Below are positions 56,301 through 64,000 of a stretch of DNA of 64,000 nucleotides, piece after piece. The notes beneath the pieces are model-generated. The model did not search any database and was not told where the DNA came from. It saw nothing but the letters and a program-made list of their open reading frames with translations. Location of the stretch: the NCBI GenBank assembly GCA_945869725.1, contig CAMBPO010000004.1, positions 18,801 to 82,800 on the forward strand, written 5' to 3'. A program made the position numbers and the translations under genes. Within the stretch, counting starts at the first letter, position 1. The number at the start of each line of letters is the position of its first letter. This stretch comes from Klebsiella pneumoniae (GTDB lineage: Bacteria > Pseudomonadota > Gammaproteobacteria > Pseudomonadales > Pseudohongiellaceae).

Positions 56301-57647
56301 ATGTCTGAAGAAAAGCGCGAAGGCGGACTTGGTGCCCCCACTCGTTACCCGCTCGACCAACATGGTGAGAAGTTCTACGACAAACAGAACCTCCACAAAG
56401 AACTCGAGCGGGTTTACGACATCTGTCATGGTTGCCGGCGGTGTGTCAGCCTGTGCAACTCGTTCCCGACGTTGTTTAATCTGGTTGATGAAAGCGACAC
56501 CATGGAAGTTGATGGCGTTGCCGTTGCTGATTACCAGAAAGTTGTTGATCAATGTTACCTGTGTGATCTGTGTTATCTGACCAAGTGCCCCTATGTGCCG
56601 CCCCATGAGTGGAATCTCGACTTCCCGCATTTGATGTTGCGCGCCAAAATAGTCAACTTTGAGGATGGCAACAGCAAGTTTCGCGATCGCCTGATTACCA
56701 GTACCGACATGATTGGCAAGATGGCGACATTGCCTGTGCTCAACACGCTTGTTAATGCCGCCAAAGACAATAAAACCGTCCGCAGCGCGCTGGAAAAAAC
56801 CCTGGAAATTCATCAGGAGGCCTGGCTGCCTGAGTATACCCGGCCAACTCTGCACACCTCACTTGCTGCAGCCGCCAAGCCAGATACAACAGGCCATGTG
56901 GCTGAAGAGAATGGCAAAGTGTTGCTGTTTACAACCTGCTACTGCAATTTTAATGAACCGGACATCGGGGACAGCCTTTACAAGGTCCTCCGGCATAACA
57001 AGGTCACCGTATCACTGATGGCGCGTGAGCATTGTTGTGGCATGCCAAAGCTGGAACTCGGAGATCTCAAGTCAGTTGAAATGCTGATGCAACGTAATAT
57101 ACCGGAGCTCTATAAGAAGGCTCTGGAAGGGTGGAGTATTCTGGCCGCCGTACCCTCGTGTGTGCTGATGTTCAAACAGGAATTGCCGCTGCTGTACCCT
57201 GATGATGAGCGGGTACAGGTGGTTGCCAAAGCGTTTTATGATCCATTTGAATACCTGGTTAAACTTCACAAAGCGGGCAAGCTCGATACAAATTTTAAAA
57301 ACAGCCTGGGCTCGGTCAGTTATCACGTAGCCTGTCATCAGCGCGTACAGAATATTGGCCCCAAAACCCGACAGATTCTGGAACTCGTGCCCGGAACAAC
57401 GGTTAAAAACATTGAGCGTTGCTCGGGACATGATGGCACTTATGCGGTAAAGAAAGAGTCGCGTGCGTTTGCCAACAAAATTGTAGCGCCCGTCGTTAAG
57501 CAGATTAAACAGCAAAATCCTGATCACTTTGGCAGCGACTGTCCAGTGGCTGGCCGTCACATTGAGGCAAATCTGGCCACCGGTCAGACGCACGTGCATC
57601 CCCTGCAATTACTTTGCAAAGCATATGGTATTCCGGAATCATTATGA
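56301..57647 (+). CDS. Fe-S oxidoreductase, GlpC/heterodisulfide-reductase-like
   Basis: 448 aa. Two 4Fe-4S ferredoxin motifs near the N-terminus, [11 protein letters not shown] and [12 protein letters not shown], are followed by two CCG-like halves seen as [22 protein letters not shown] and [10 protein letters not shown]. This is the plan of GlpC and HdrB/D-like electron carriers. In many proteobacteria the gene lies between rubrerythrin and DUF3501 genes, as here, and probably feeds electrons to the rubrerythrin. Its stop overlaps the DUF3501 start by four bases. Confidence 0.88.
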   Translation: MSEEKREGGLGAPTRYPLDQHGEKFYDKQNLHKELERVYDICHGCRRCVSLCNSFPTLFNLVDESDTMEVDGVAVADYQKVVDQCYLCDLCYLTKCPYVPPHEWNLDFPHLMLRAKIVNFEDGNSKFRDRLITSTDMIGKMATLPVLNTLVNAAKDNKTVRSALEKTLEIHQEAWLPEYTRPTLHTSLAAAAKPDTTGHVAEENGKVLLFTTCYCNFNEPDIGDSLYKVLRHNKVTVSLMAREHCCGMPKLELGDLKSVEMLMQRNIPELYKKALEGWSILAAVPSCVLMFKQELPLLYPDDERVQVVAKAFYDPFEYLVKLHKAGKLDTNFKNSLGSVSYHVACHQRVQNIGPKTRQILELVPGTTVKNIERCSGHDGTYAVKKESRAFANKIVAPVVKQIKQQNPDHFGSDCPVAGRHIEANLATGQTHVHPLQLLCKAYGIPESL

Positions 57648-58228
57648 AAAAGTTAACCGTAGTCAGTGTTGGCACTCTTGATCAATACCAGCAGCAACGT
57701 CCTGCAATCCGACAGGCAATGATTGAACATAAGAACAACCGCCGCCTAGCGTTGGGCCCAAACGCAACGCTTCATTTTGAAGACACCATGACCATGAAGT
57801 ATCAGGTGCAGGAGATGATGCGCGCGGAGAATTTACGGGACGCGGAGTCAATTGTTCAGGAACTTGAAGCCTATAACCCCTTGATTCCGGATGGCAGCAA
57901 TCTTAAATGTACGTTTATGATCGAATATCCTGAGGAATCAGAGCGCCGACTAAAGTTAAAAACTCTCGTCAATCTGGAGCACCAGGTTTTCATCCAGATT
58001 GAGGGGTTTGATCCGGTTGCACCTGTGGCGGACGAAGATCTGGAGCGTTCAACAGACGACAAAACCTCAGCCGTTCATTTCATGCGGTATGAATTTACGC
58101 CCGAGATGATCGCCGCAGCCAAAAGCGGGGTGCAATGGGCGGTATTTAGTACTCATCCTGCGTATCTGCATCGAATTGATCCAATCCCCGAGAATGTCAG
58201 AAATTCTCTATACAGAGACTTCAGCTAA
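57644..58228 (+). CDS. DUF3501 family protein
   Basis: A 194-aa soluble protein: IRQAMIEHKNNRRLALGPN, LHFEDTMTMKYQVQEMMRAE, LIPDGSNLKCTFMIEYP and MRYEFTPEMIAAAKSGV match DUF3501 along its length. No catalytic motif is known. It is consistently encoded after a rubrerythrin and an HdrB/GlpC-like Fe-S protein, suggesting a shared role in peroxide defence or redox repair. ATG 57644 overlaps the previous stop (ATGA); the frame from 57614 lies within the upstream gene. Confidence 0.88.
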   Translation: MKKLTVVSVGTLDQYQQQRPAIRQAMIEHKNNRRLALGPNATLHFEDTMTMKYQVQEMMRAENLRDAESIVQELEAYNPLIPDGSNLKCTFMIEYPEESERRLKLKTLVNLEHQVFIQIEGFDPVAPVADEDLERSTDDKTSAVHFMRYEFTPEMIAAAKSGVQWAVFSTHPAYLHRIDPIPENVRNSLYRDFS

Positions 58229-58301
58229 TTCGGATCTGACAGGTCCGCATGCCGTGGTGTATACTTTCCAACTTTTCACGGTAATCACCAAGGTTGATGT
58301 A

Positions 58302-58478
58302 ATGTCCAGCAAATCGAAAAAAGACTTGCCCGTCTGTGATAGAAATGAACTTGCGCGCCAGATGGACGCTTTTCTGAAATCAGGCGGCAAGGTTCAGCAG
58401 ATACCCACTGGCACCAGTGGTCAAACACATACTCGCGGCCCTCGGCAGATTATCCTGAGCCACAAAACTGCAAATTAA
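58302..58478 (+). CDS. Small conserved-looking protein, unknown
   Basis: A 58-aa basic protein: MSSKSKKDLPVCDRNELARQ, then MDAFLKSGGKVQQIPTGTSG and a basic end with RGPRQIILSH. AAGG lies 8 bases before the ATG. The middle block (FLKSGGKVQQIP) looks like a conserved motif I have met in small marine gammaproteobacterial proteins, but I cannot name a family. The frame to 58176 overlaps the DUF3501 gene and is not used. Confidence 0.6.
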   Translation: MSSKSKKDLPVCDRNELARQMDAFLKSGGKVQQIPTGTSGQTHTRGPRQIILSHKTAN

Positions 58479-58489
58479 GTGTTTTTCAG

Positions 58490-58513
58490 AAGCCGCCGAT
58501 ATTGCGGCGGCTT
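58490..58513. terminator. Hairpin between convergent genes, likely terminator
   Basis: AAGCCGCCG (58490-58498) and CGGCGGCTT (58505-58513) form a perfect 9-bp stem with a 6-base loop. On the forward strand GAATTTT follows, a weak T stretch. It lies between the ends of the small-protein gene (58478) and the reverse-strand TraB/GumN gene (58542). Confidence 0.6.
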
Positions 58514-58541
58514 GAATTTTGAACGTTCCTTTCCGCTTTAA

Positions 58542-59447
58542 TCAGTCGGCCCCCAGTTGAACAATCTCGTATCCCTTGCTCTGCAGCATTGAGATCAAGC
58601 CATGCTCACCAACAAGGTGAGCGACACCGACCAGTACAAATTCTGTTTCAACGGTATCGAACATAGCCTCAATCTTTGGCATCCAATTGTTGTTCCTGTT
58701 TACAAGAAGACTTTCGTACAAATCGGGGGTTTCTGTCAGCATGGGTGCCACAAACTCTTCTCGCAGCGATTCCGTATTGCCCTCGCGCCACGCCCGAACC
58801 ATCGATTCAATAGCGCTGCCCATTTCGGCGAAATCGCGGATTGAGTACATAACAAGCTGGCTTTCATAACCCTCGCCCATACTGGCTAACATAGCGATCT
58901 GGTCTTCAATCGTCTCAAGCTCCCCCCGGGATTTGCCTTCTCCCATGGCCTTGGTAAAGAAGTAGGCATCAACCCCCTGGGGAGTAAATCCAAGCTTCTG
59001 GAATTCCATAACCGACAAGGTGCTGACCAACAGCCCAGGCTTAAATGTTTCTAACATCGCCAGTGGTATGCCCGTGCCCGCGGCGTATTCGCTTAGCGCC
59101 GCATAGGCATCCGCGCTAAGCACGGTGCTCAGGGTGCGTCCATCCTGATAAGTCAGCTGCTGCAACATAATCTGCTGCAACCCCATGTCAGACATGGCGC
59201 CGATATCCGTTTCAAAATGCAGACTTTGTGATGCTTCAAAGGCCTGTTCGAATGCGGCAGGCAAGGGATAGTCCTGCTGCCTTAACAAGTGAAGGGTACC
59301 TGCAAGGTAAATCATGCTGTCACCCTTGCTGATCTGCCAGACAGAGGTTTGAGCAAAACTACCTGCTGGCAACATTATTGCGCACGCCATTATCAGGCAA
59401 GCAAGCAACTTCCGTTTACTGAATCCAAATACATAACCTGACGTCAT
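58542..59447 (-). CDS. TraB/GumN family protein
   Basis: A secreted protein of about 301 aa. A signal peptide (hydrophobic core LLACLIMACAIML, cleavage near SFAQ) is followed by the family's paired motifs: YLAGTLHLLRQQDYPLP near the N-terminus and FVLVGVAHLVGEHGLISMLQ at the C-terminus, each with GxxH. These resemble the Tiki/TraB protease fold, so it may be a metal-dependent protease of the periplasm or membrane face. ATG 59447 stands 8 bases after AAGGA; ATG 59453 is the alternative and is too close to it. Confidence 0.85.
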   Translation of the reverse strand: MTSGYVFGFSKRKLLACLIMACAIMLPAGSFAQTSVWQISKGDSMIYLAGTLHLLRQQDYPLPAAFEQAFEASQSLHFETDIGAMSDMGLQQIMLQQLTYQDGRTLSTVLSADAYAALSEYAAGTGIPLAMLETFKPGLLVSTLSVMEFQKLGFTPQGVDAYFFTKAMGEGKSRGELETIEDQIAMLASMGEGYESQLVMYSIRDFAEMGSAIESMVRAWREGNTESLREEFVAPMLTETPDLYESLLVNRNNNWMPKIEAMFDTVETEFVLVGVAHLVGEHGLISMLQSKGYEIVQLGAD

Positions 59448-59576
59448 ATTCATTGTCCTTTGATGATGTCTGAAATTAAAAAAGCCACTGCCGGGTTAAA
59501 CCAGATAAACTTGCTACCTTTAAAGCTGCTTAAACCATCATTGACAGAGCCTTGGCTCACACCAAGAGAGACCGGA

Positions 59577-59936
59577 TTGGCCAGACTTCTTTTTCGACTC
59601 CGCAATGTGCCTGACGACGAAGCTTTTGAAGTCCGGGAATTGCTTAATGAACACAATATCTCTTTCTACGAGACAACCGCTGGCAACTGGGGCATTTCCA
59701 TGCCCGCCATCTGGCTCAATGATGACACAGACTATGAGCAAGCACGCGGCTTGCTGGACACCTACCAGCAAGAGCGTGCCCGGCGCATGAGAGCAGACTA
59801 TGAGTCAGCTCGTGCACGAGGAGAAGCTGAAACCCAGCTTCAGGTGTTCCTTCGTGAACCCGGGAAAACTATCAGCCTGCTTGTTGTCATTGTAGTGTTC
59901 CTGTATCTGAGCATCACAGCTTTCGTTGAACTTTAG
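59577..59936 (+). CDS. DUF6164-like small membrane protein
   Basis: 119 aa from TTG 59577 (LARLLFRLRNVPDDEAFEVR), then NWGISMPAIWLNDDTDYEQA and one membrane helix at the C-terminus (ISLLVVIVVFLYLSITAFV). I recall this pattern from a conserved family of unknown function. TTG is chosen because family members begin at exactly this point and AAGAGAG precedes it by 7 bases; the frame is open upstream to about 59460. Single gene before ahpC. Confidence 0.7.
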   Translation: MARLLFRLRNVPDDEAFEVRELLNEHNISFYETTAGNWGISMPAIWLNDDTDYEQARGLLDTYQQERARRMRADYESARARGEAETQLQVFLREPGKTISLLVVIVVFLYLSITAFVEL

Positions 59937-59957
59937 ACGCTGCCGCTATTACGCCTC

Positions 59958-59994
59958 ATCGATAATATCTATCATAAGAATTTTTATATTCTAT
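59958..59994 (+). promoter_or_regulatory. Candidate OxyR operator upstream of ahpC
   Basis: Two half-sites follow the OxyR pattern ATAG-n-T-n3-A-n-CTAT separated by 7 bases. The left half, 59958-59972, matches 9 of 10 fixed positions (ATCG for ATAG is the only change). The right half, 59980-59994, matches 7 of 10. CTAT boxes are 22 bases apart, as in known OxyR sites. The site lies 83-119 bases before the ahpC start, a good position for activation. Confidence 0.6.
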
Positions 59995-60076
59995 TTCACC
60001 TATTCAATTTAAACCTTTATGTTGGCGCCCGTCTCAGTCATCGCCAAACCCGGCTACACGATAAAGGAGTAATCAA

Positions 60077-60640
60077 GTGTCATTGATCAATACTGACGTT
60101 AAACCATTTAAAGCCAGCGCCTATCACCATGGCAAATTTATTGAAGTCACCGACGCACATCTGAAGGGCAAGTGGTCGGTTATCTTTTTCTATCCTGCTG
60201 ACTTCACCTTTGTGTGCCCAACAGAGCTTGGCGATCTGGCAGACAACTATGCCGAGTTTCAAAGCCGTGATGTGGAGATATACAGCGTGTCTACCGACAC
60301 TCACTTCACACACAAGGCATGGCATGACAGCTCAGACACCATCCGGAAAATTCAATACCCGATGATTGGTGACCCGACTGGTGCCATCACACGCAACTTT
60401 GAAGTGATGATTGAAGAAGCTGGCCTGGCCGAACGCGGAACGTTTGTTATAGATCCGGAAGGCAAGATCCAGATAGTGGAAATCACTGCCGGCGGCATCG
60501 GCCGCGATGCATCGGAACTGCTGCGAAAAGTCAAAGCAGCCCAGTACGTGGCATCACACCCCGGTGAAGTATGTCCGGCAAAGTGGCAAGAGGGCGAGGC
60601 AACGCTGGCTCCCTCACTGGATCTGGTAGGTAAGATCTAA
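60077..60640 (+). CDS. ahpC: Alkyl hydroperoxide reductase subunit C (peroxiredoxin)
   Basis: A 187-aa typical 2-Cys peroxiredoxin that reduces H2O2 and organic peroxides. Peroxidatic Cys 47 in [11 protein letters not shown] and resolving Cys 166 in GEVCPAKW are both present; [18 protein letters not shown] strand and [14 protein letters not shown] fit bacterial AhpC. The start is GTG, with AAGGAG 8 bases upstream. A strong terminator follows before ahpF, and a candidate OxyR site precedes it. Confidence 0.96.
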   Translation: MSLINTDVKPFKASAYHHGKFIEVTDAHLKGKWSVIFFYPADFTFVCPTELGDLADNYAEFQSRDVEIYSVSTDTHFTHKAWHDSSDTIRKIQYPMIGDPTGAITRNFEVMIEEAGLAERGTFVIDPEGKIQIVEITAGGIGRDASELLRKVKAAQYVASHPGEVCPAKWQEGEATLAPSLDLVGKI

Positions 60641-60663
60641 GTCGTATCAAGCCCGAACAGAAG

Positions 60664-60692
60664 CCCGGGCGCTCATTGCCCGGGTTTTTTTT
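60664..60692 (+). terminator. Rho-independent terminator between ahpC and ahpF
   Basis: CCCGGGC (60664-60670), 7-base loop, GCCCGGG (60678-60684), then eight T (60685-60692). A textbook intrinsic terminator 24 bases after the ahpC stop. Read-through would let ahpF be made at a lower level than ahpC, which matches the higher need for the peroxidase. Confidence 0.9.
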
Positions 60693-60723
60693 GCCTGAAA
60701 TTCGTATTAAAGAGGAATATGTG

Positions 60724-62277
60724 ATGCTTGACACCAATTTAAAAACCCAGTTGAAGGCATATCTGGAAAAAGTGGTTCGACCTTTCGAGATCGTCGCGTC
60801 GCTGGACACCAGTGGCAAGTCGCGCGAGCTGCAATCACTGTTGCAGGAGATTGCCGGGCTGTGCGGAAAAATCACATTGCGCGAAGATGGAGATGACACT
60901 CGTCGCCCATCTTTCCGACTGCAGAGAGCGGGTGCGGAAATGCATCTGCAGTTTGCCGGCATCCCCATGGGACATGAATTCACCTCACTGATTCTTGCGC
61001 TGCTGCAAACCGGGGGACACCCACCAAAGCTGTCTGATGAAAAAATTTCCCAAATCAGAGCCATCGAAGGTGAGTTTCTGTTCGAGACATATTTTTCTTT
61101 GTCCTGCCAGAATTGCCCGGATGTTGTTCAGGCACTGAACGTCATGGCGATTCTTAATCCTCACATCAAACATATCGCCATTGATGGCGCACTGTTTCAG
61201 CAGGAAGTTGATACGCGCCAGGTCATGTCTGTGCCCAGTATCTACCTGAATGGCCAGCTTTTTGCCCAAGGCCGTATGGGTGTTGACGAAATTCTTGCAA
61301 AAATCGATACCGGCTCAGCGACACGCGAGGCTGCCAAACTGAATACCAAAGAACCCTTTGAGGTATTGATTGTTGGTGGCGGCCCGGCTGGCGCTGCCGC
61401 CGCAATTTACGCAGCACGTAAAGGTATCCGTACCGGTGTTGCGGCAGAGCGCTTTGGGGGACAGGTGCTGGACACCATGTCTATCGAAAACTTTATTTCT
61501 GTGCAGGAAACCGAAGGCCCGCGCCTGGCGCGTGAACTGGAAGAGCACGTCAAGCATTACGACGTCGATATCATGAATCTGCAAAGAGCGTCGGCCCTGG
61601 TGCCTGCTGCAGAACCCGGTGGATATCACGAAGTACGCTTTGCCAGTGGCGCATCACTCAAGGCCAGGTCTGTCATTCTAGCCACCGGCGCGCGCTGGCG
61701 CGAACTGAATGTCACTGGCGAACAACAGTACCGCAATAAGGGCGTTGCCTACTGCCCGCACTGTGATGGCCCCTTGTACAAAGGCAAGCGCGTGGCTGTT
61801 GCAGGCGGCGGGAACTCGGGTATTGAGGCTGCGATTGATCTGGCTGGCATCGTGAAACACGTCACCGTCCTGGAGTTTTCAGATACCCTGCGCGCAGACG
61901 AAGTCCTGCAACGCAAGCTGCGCAGCCTGCCCAACGTCGATATCATTACTATGGCTCAAACCACTGAAATCCTTGGTGACGGACAGAAAATGACCGGATT
62001 GCAGTACAAAGACCGTCGCACAGATGAAGTGCACTCACTGACTCTGGACGGCATTTTTGTACAGATTGGTTTATTGCCAAACAGCGAGTGGATAAAGGGC
62101 ACCGTCACCACAACACGTCATGGTGAAATTGAAATCGACGCCAAAGGACAAACTAATATACCCGGCGTATTTGCAGCAGGTGATGTCACCAATATACCTT
62201 TCAAGCAGATTATCATTGCCATGGGCGACGGGTCCCGCTCAGCGCTCAGTGCATTTGATTATCTGATTCGCAACTAA
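60724..62277 (+). CDS. ahpF: Alkyl hydroperoxide reductase subunit F
   Basis: A 517-aa NADH-dependent flavoenzyme that recycles AhpC. The N-terminal double-thioredoxin domain has C128-x2-C131 (SCQNCPDV); the flavoprotein part has [17 protein letters not shown] (FAD), redox pair C344-x2-C347 (YCPHCDGP), and [10 protein letters not shown] near the end. ATG 60724 starts the family N-terminus ([15 protein letters not shown]) with AGAGG 9 bases upstream; the frame from 60676 crosses the terminator and is rejected. Confidence 0.96.
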   Translation: MLDTNLKTQLKAYLEKVVRPFEIVASLDTSGKSRELQSLLQEIAGLCGKITLREDGDDTRRPSFRLQRAGAEMHLQFAGIPMGHEFTSLILALLQTGGHPPKLSDEKISQIRAIEGEFLFETYFSLSCQNCPDVVQALNVMAILNPHIKHIAIDGALFQQEVDTRQVMSVPSIYLNGQLFAQGRMGVDEILAKIDTGSATREAAKLNTKEPFEVLIVGGGPAGAAAAIYAARKGIRTGVAAERFGGQVLDTMSIENFISVQETEGPRLARELEEHVKHYDVDIMNLQRASALVPAAEPGGYHEVRFASGASLKARSVILATGARWRELNVTGEQQYRNKGVAYCPHCDGPLYKGKRVAVAGGGNSGIEAAIDLAGIVKHVTVLEFSDTLRADEVLQRKLRSLPNVDIITMAQTTEILGDGQKMTGLQYKDRRTDEVHSLTLDGIFVQIGLLPNSEWIKGTVTTTRHGEIEIDAKGQTNIPGVFAAGDVTNIPFKQIIIAMGDGSRSALSAFDYLIRN

Positions 62278-62285
62278 TGGATATT

Positions 62286-62324
62286 AAAAATCCCCGCGGG
62301 CATCAAGCACGATGTCAGCGGGGA
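62286..62324 (-). terminator. Rho-independent terminator of the SMP-30 gene
   Basis: TCCCCGC (62291-62297) pairs with GCGGGGA (62318-62324), and the inner GGCATC/GATGTC extends the stem with one G-U pair around AAGCAC. On the reverse strand five T follow (62286-62290), so it ends the transcript whose stop codon is at 62342. It may also stop ahpF transcription on the forward strand, less efficiently. Confidence 0.75.
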
Positions 62325-62341
62325 ATTGTCAATCCAGCTGT

Positions 62342-63241
62342 TCAGTACATGCCCTTGATCGCCATTTGCAGCGCAAACACACTGGTGCGTGCCGTAACAA
62401 ACAACACATCCCGGTTTGCTCCGCCAAAGGTCATGTTGGCCGGTGCCAGTGGAAATTCAATCGACTCAAGAAGCTGGCCACCTGCACTGTACACGGAGAT
62501 ATTGCGGCCTCCGGTCAGGTAAAGATTACCGGCTTCATCCAGCGTTAGACCGTCAGAACCTTGGGGTGCGATCAGCCGTTTATCGTTGACCTGACCCGGT
62601 GCCCTCAAGGTGTATGCAAATGTCTGGTTGCCCAGATGATCCGCGACATAGAGCGTATAGCCGTCACGGGTGCCAATCACGCCATTTGGCTTGACCAGAT
62701 CTGTGATGATTGCCTGTGCCTCGGTGGCGCCTGGCGCAAGGTAATAAACGTAGTAGGCGGGCTGGGGATTATTCGATTCATCACCGTAACGCGGGTCGGT
62801 GAAATAGATACCGCCATCGGCATCAATCCACAGATCGTTGGGGCTATTAAACGGCGCACCATTGTGCTGGTCGATCACTACACTGGCGACGCCACTGTCA
62901 TCCATACGGGTAATGCGCCCGGCGCCGCCTTCAGCACCAAATAACTGCCAGTTGTTGTCGAAGAACAAGCCATTATTGGCATTGGTGTTTTCTCTGAAAG
63001 TCTGCAACTCCCCGGCCAGCGTCCACACATGAATGCGGCTGGCAGGGATGTCTGAAAAATACACGTTACCATCCGCATCCGCTGCCGGGCCTTCCGTAAA
63101 TGTGAAGCTGTCCGACAGCAGCGTGACCGATGCGTCCGGCGCTACCAGCGATGCTGTTTGCGCAAATGCACTGCTGCTCAATGCTGCAATCAGGCCAAAG
63201 AGTAGTCCTCGATAATTCACTGACAGTTGGGTCTTGTTCAT
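62342..63241 (-). CDS. SMP-30/gluconolactonase-family exported protein
   Basis: A 299-aa six-bladed beta-propeller protein with a signal peptide (residues 1-28, ending SAFAQ). Blades show FTEGPAADADGNVYFSD, NSPNDLWIDADGGIYFTDP and GLTLDEAGNLYLTGG, the calcium-site pattern of gluconolactonases and regucalcin. Likely hydrolyses a sugar or other lactone in the periplasm. ATG 63241 lies 6 bases after AGGAGA; ATG 63247 abuts it and is less likely. An SDR gene follows upstream on the same strand. Confidence 0.85.
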   Translation of the reverse strand: MNKTQLSVNYRGLLFGLIAALSSSAFAQTASLVAPDASVTLLSDSFTFTEGPAADADGNVYFSDIPASRIHVWTLAGELQTFRENTNANNGLFFDNNWQLFGAEGGAGRITRMDDSGVASVVIDQHNGAPFNSPNDLWIDADGGIYFTDPRYGDESNNPQPAYYVYYLAPGATEAQAIITDLVKPNGVIGTRDGYTLYVADHLGNQTFAYTLRAPGQVNDKRLIAPQGSDGLTLDEAGNLYLTGGRNISVYSAGGQLLESIEFPLAPANMTFGGANRDVLFVTARTSVFALQMAIKGMY

Positions 63242-63274
63242 GATCATTCTCCTGTTTTTAACGACGGCCTGCTT

Positions 63275-64000
63275 TTAACCACGGCCAAGGAAAGGTTGTC
63301 TGGGATCGAGCACTGTCGCATCAATAATGGTCGCATTTGCCGGCATGCTCAACATCAGCACGGCAACACGGGCGATGTCTGCGACATCCATTTTTGGTTC
63401 GTTGATGACGGAGGCTGGCGCATTATCCCAGATGTCCGTATAGACGTTACCGGGATGCAGGCAACTGACCATGATGCCAAGCTCGCGGCCTTCAACAGCC
63501 AACGCGCGTGTCATCCCCTGCAGACCAAATTTGCTGGTGGTGTAGGGAACCGACCCAAAACGCGGAACCTGACTGGAAATACTGCCAATGTTGAGAATAC
63601 GACCGCCGCCGTTGTTTTTCATCACACGAAAGGCTTCACGGCTGTACAGAAAGGCACCCGTCAGATTGGTGTCCATGACCATCTGGAAGTCTTTAAGCCG
63701 CAGATTTTCGATAGCGCCAGCACGGGCGATACCGGCATTGTTAACAACCGCGCTCACCTTACCAAACAGCGCCAGCGCTTTTTCAAAAACCGCAACGGTG
63801 TCTGGCTCGCTGGCAACATCGGCAGCAATACCATGTGCGTTGGCAGTGCCCAGTTTTGCCAATCCTTCATCCACACTGGTCTGCGAACGACCGGTGATCA
63901 GCACGCACGCTCCTTCGGCCAGCACAGCCTGCGCAATCGCCAGACCAATGCCCCGCGTACCGCCGGTTACAACAACAACGTGTCCTTCCAATAACTGAGC
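63275..64000 (-). CDS. Short-chain dehydrogenase/reductase (5' end outside window)
   Basis: At least 241 codons of an SDR oxidoreductase. Cofactor motif VVVTGGTRGIGLAIA, NNAGIARAGAI, catalytic Ser in GSISSQVPRFG, and YTTSK (Tyr-x3-Lys) are all present, ending in ATVLDPRQPFLGRG. The frame has a TTG at 63991, but it stays open to the window edge (AQLLEGHVVV), which reads like the normal SDR N-terminus, so the true start is probably just beyond base 64000. NAD(P)-dependent alcohol/ketone oxidoreductase; substrate unknown. Confidence 0.88.
   Translation of the reverse strand, partial: AQLLEGHVVVVTGGTRGIGLAIAQAVLAEGACVLITGRSQTSVDEGLAKLGTANAHGIAADVASEPDTVAVFEKALALFGKVSAVVNNAGIARAGAIENLRLKDFQMVMDTNLTGAFLYSREAFRVMKNNGGGRILNIGSISSQVPRFGSVPYTTSKFGLQGMTRALAVEGRELGIMVSCLHPGNVYTDIWDNAPASVINEPKMDVADIARVAVLMLSMPANATIIDATVLDPRQPFLGRG

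Overview
The window reads as chromosome of a free-living gammaproteobacterium with moderate G+C content. Two conserved housekeeping blocks support this: proC-yggT-metX-metW-rdgB-hemW and (reverse strand) rppH-ptsP-lgt-thyA-folA. Both blocks are familiar from Pseudomonas and its relatives. A CYP153-type alkane hydroxylase with its ferredoxin, a FabV enoyl reductase and a DUF5916 outer-membrane protein fit a marine, oil- or lipid-using lineage (OMG / Cellvibrionales / Pseudohongiella-like). That placement is inferred from gene content, not from an alignment. I see no rRNA, tRNA, CRISPR array, insertion sequence or prophage.

Layout. 1-4.6 kb: edge of a serine hydrolase, a sirtuin, a pectinacetylesterase-like lipoprotein, and ferredoxin plus CYP153. 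4.7-11.6 kb, all reverse: fabV, two acetyltransferases, an M20 peptidase, an MscS channel, an amino-acid racemase, a hot-dog protein and a small membrane protein. 11.7-22.1 kb: class II aldolase, TPR lipoprotein, thiol redoxin, DeaD helicase with a long Ser/Arg-rich tail, glycerophosphodiesterase, DUF5916 protein and a cytochrome b with an unknown partner. 22.1-40.2 kb, all forward: gltB-gltD, a NatAB-like ABC exporter, an AI-2E-type permease, proC-yggT-metXW-rdgB-hemW, argE and argA.

40.3-46.9 kb is the most interesting part: a nitric-oxide / cyclic-di-GMP phosphorelay. It encodes an OmpR-type regulator, a stand-alone HPt protein, a REC-EAL protein, an H-NOX heme sensor, an HNOBA-type hybrid histidine kinase and a second REC-EAL protein. 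The last gene overlaps the wreck of what looks like a FIST-domain (NosP-like) NO sensor joined to the tail of a receiver domain. The locus appears to have held two parallel modules of REC-EAL, NO sensor and hybrid kinase. One is intact and one has collapsed. The REC-EAL of the intact module has lost an active-site Asp (Asp to Ala at residue 308), while the REC-EAL of the collapsed module keeps all the catalytic residues I can identify.

46.9-52.7 kb: folA, thyA, lgt, ptsP and rppH (reverse), then a HAD phosphatase. 52.7-64 kb: a decayed GcvR-like ACT gene, a Tat-exported sulfite-oxidase-family enzyme, an FKBP prolyl isomerase fused to a histone-H1-like Lys/Ala/Pro tail, a rubrerythrin / Fe-S oxidoreductase / DUF3501 operon, small conserved proteins, a TraB/GumN protein, ahpC-ahpF behind a candidate OxyR operator with an internal terminator, an SMP-30 lactonase-like protein, and a short-chain dehydrogenase cut by the right edge.

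Several protein starts were moved from the longest open frame to an internal codon where a Shine-Dalgarno sequence, signal peptide or family N-terminus supports it. Each case is stated in its entry.
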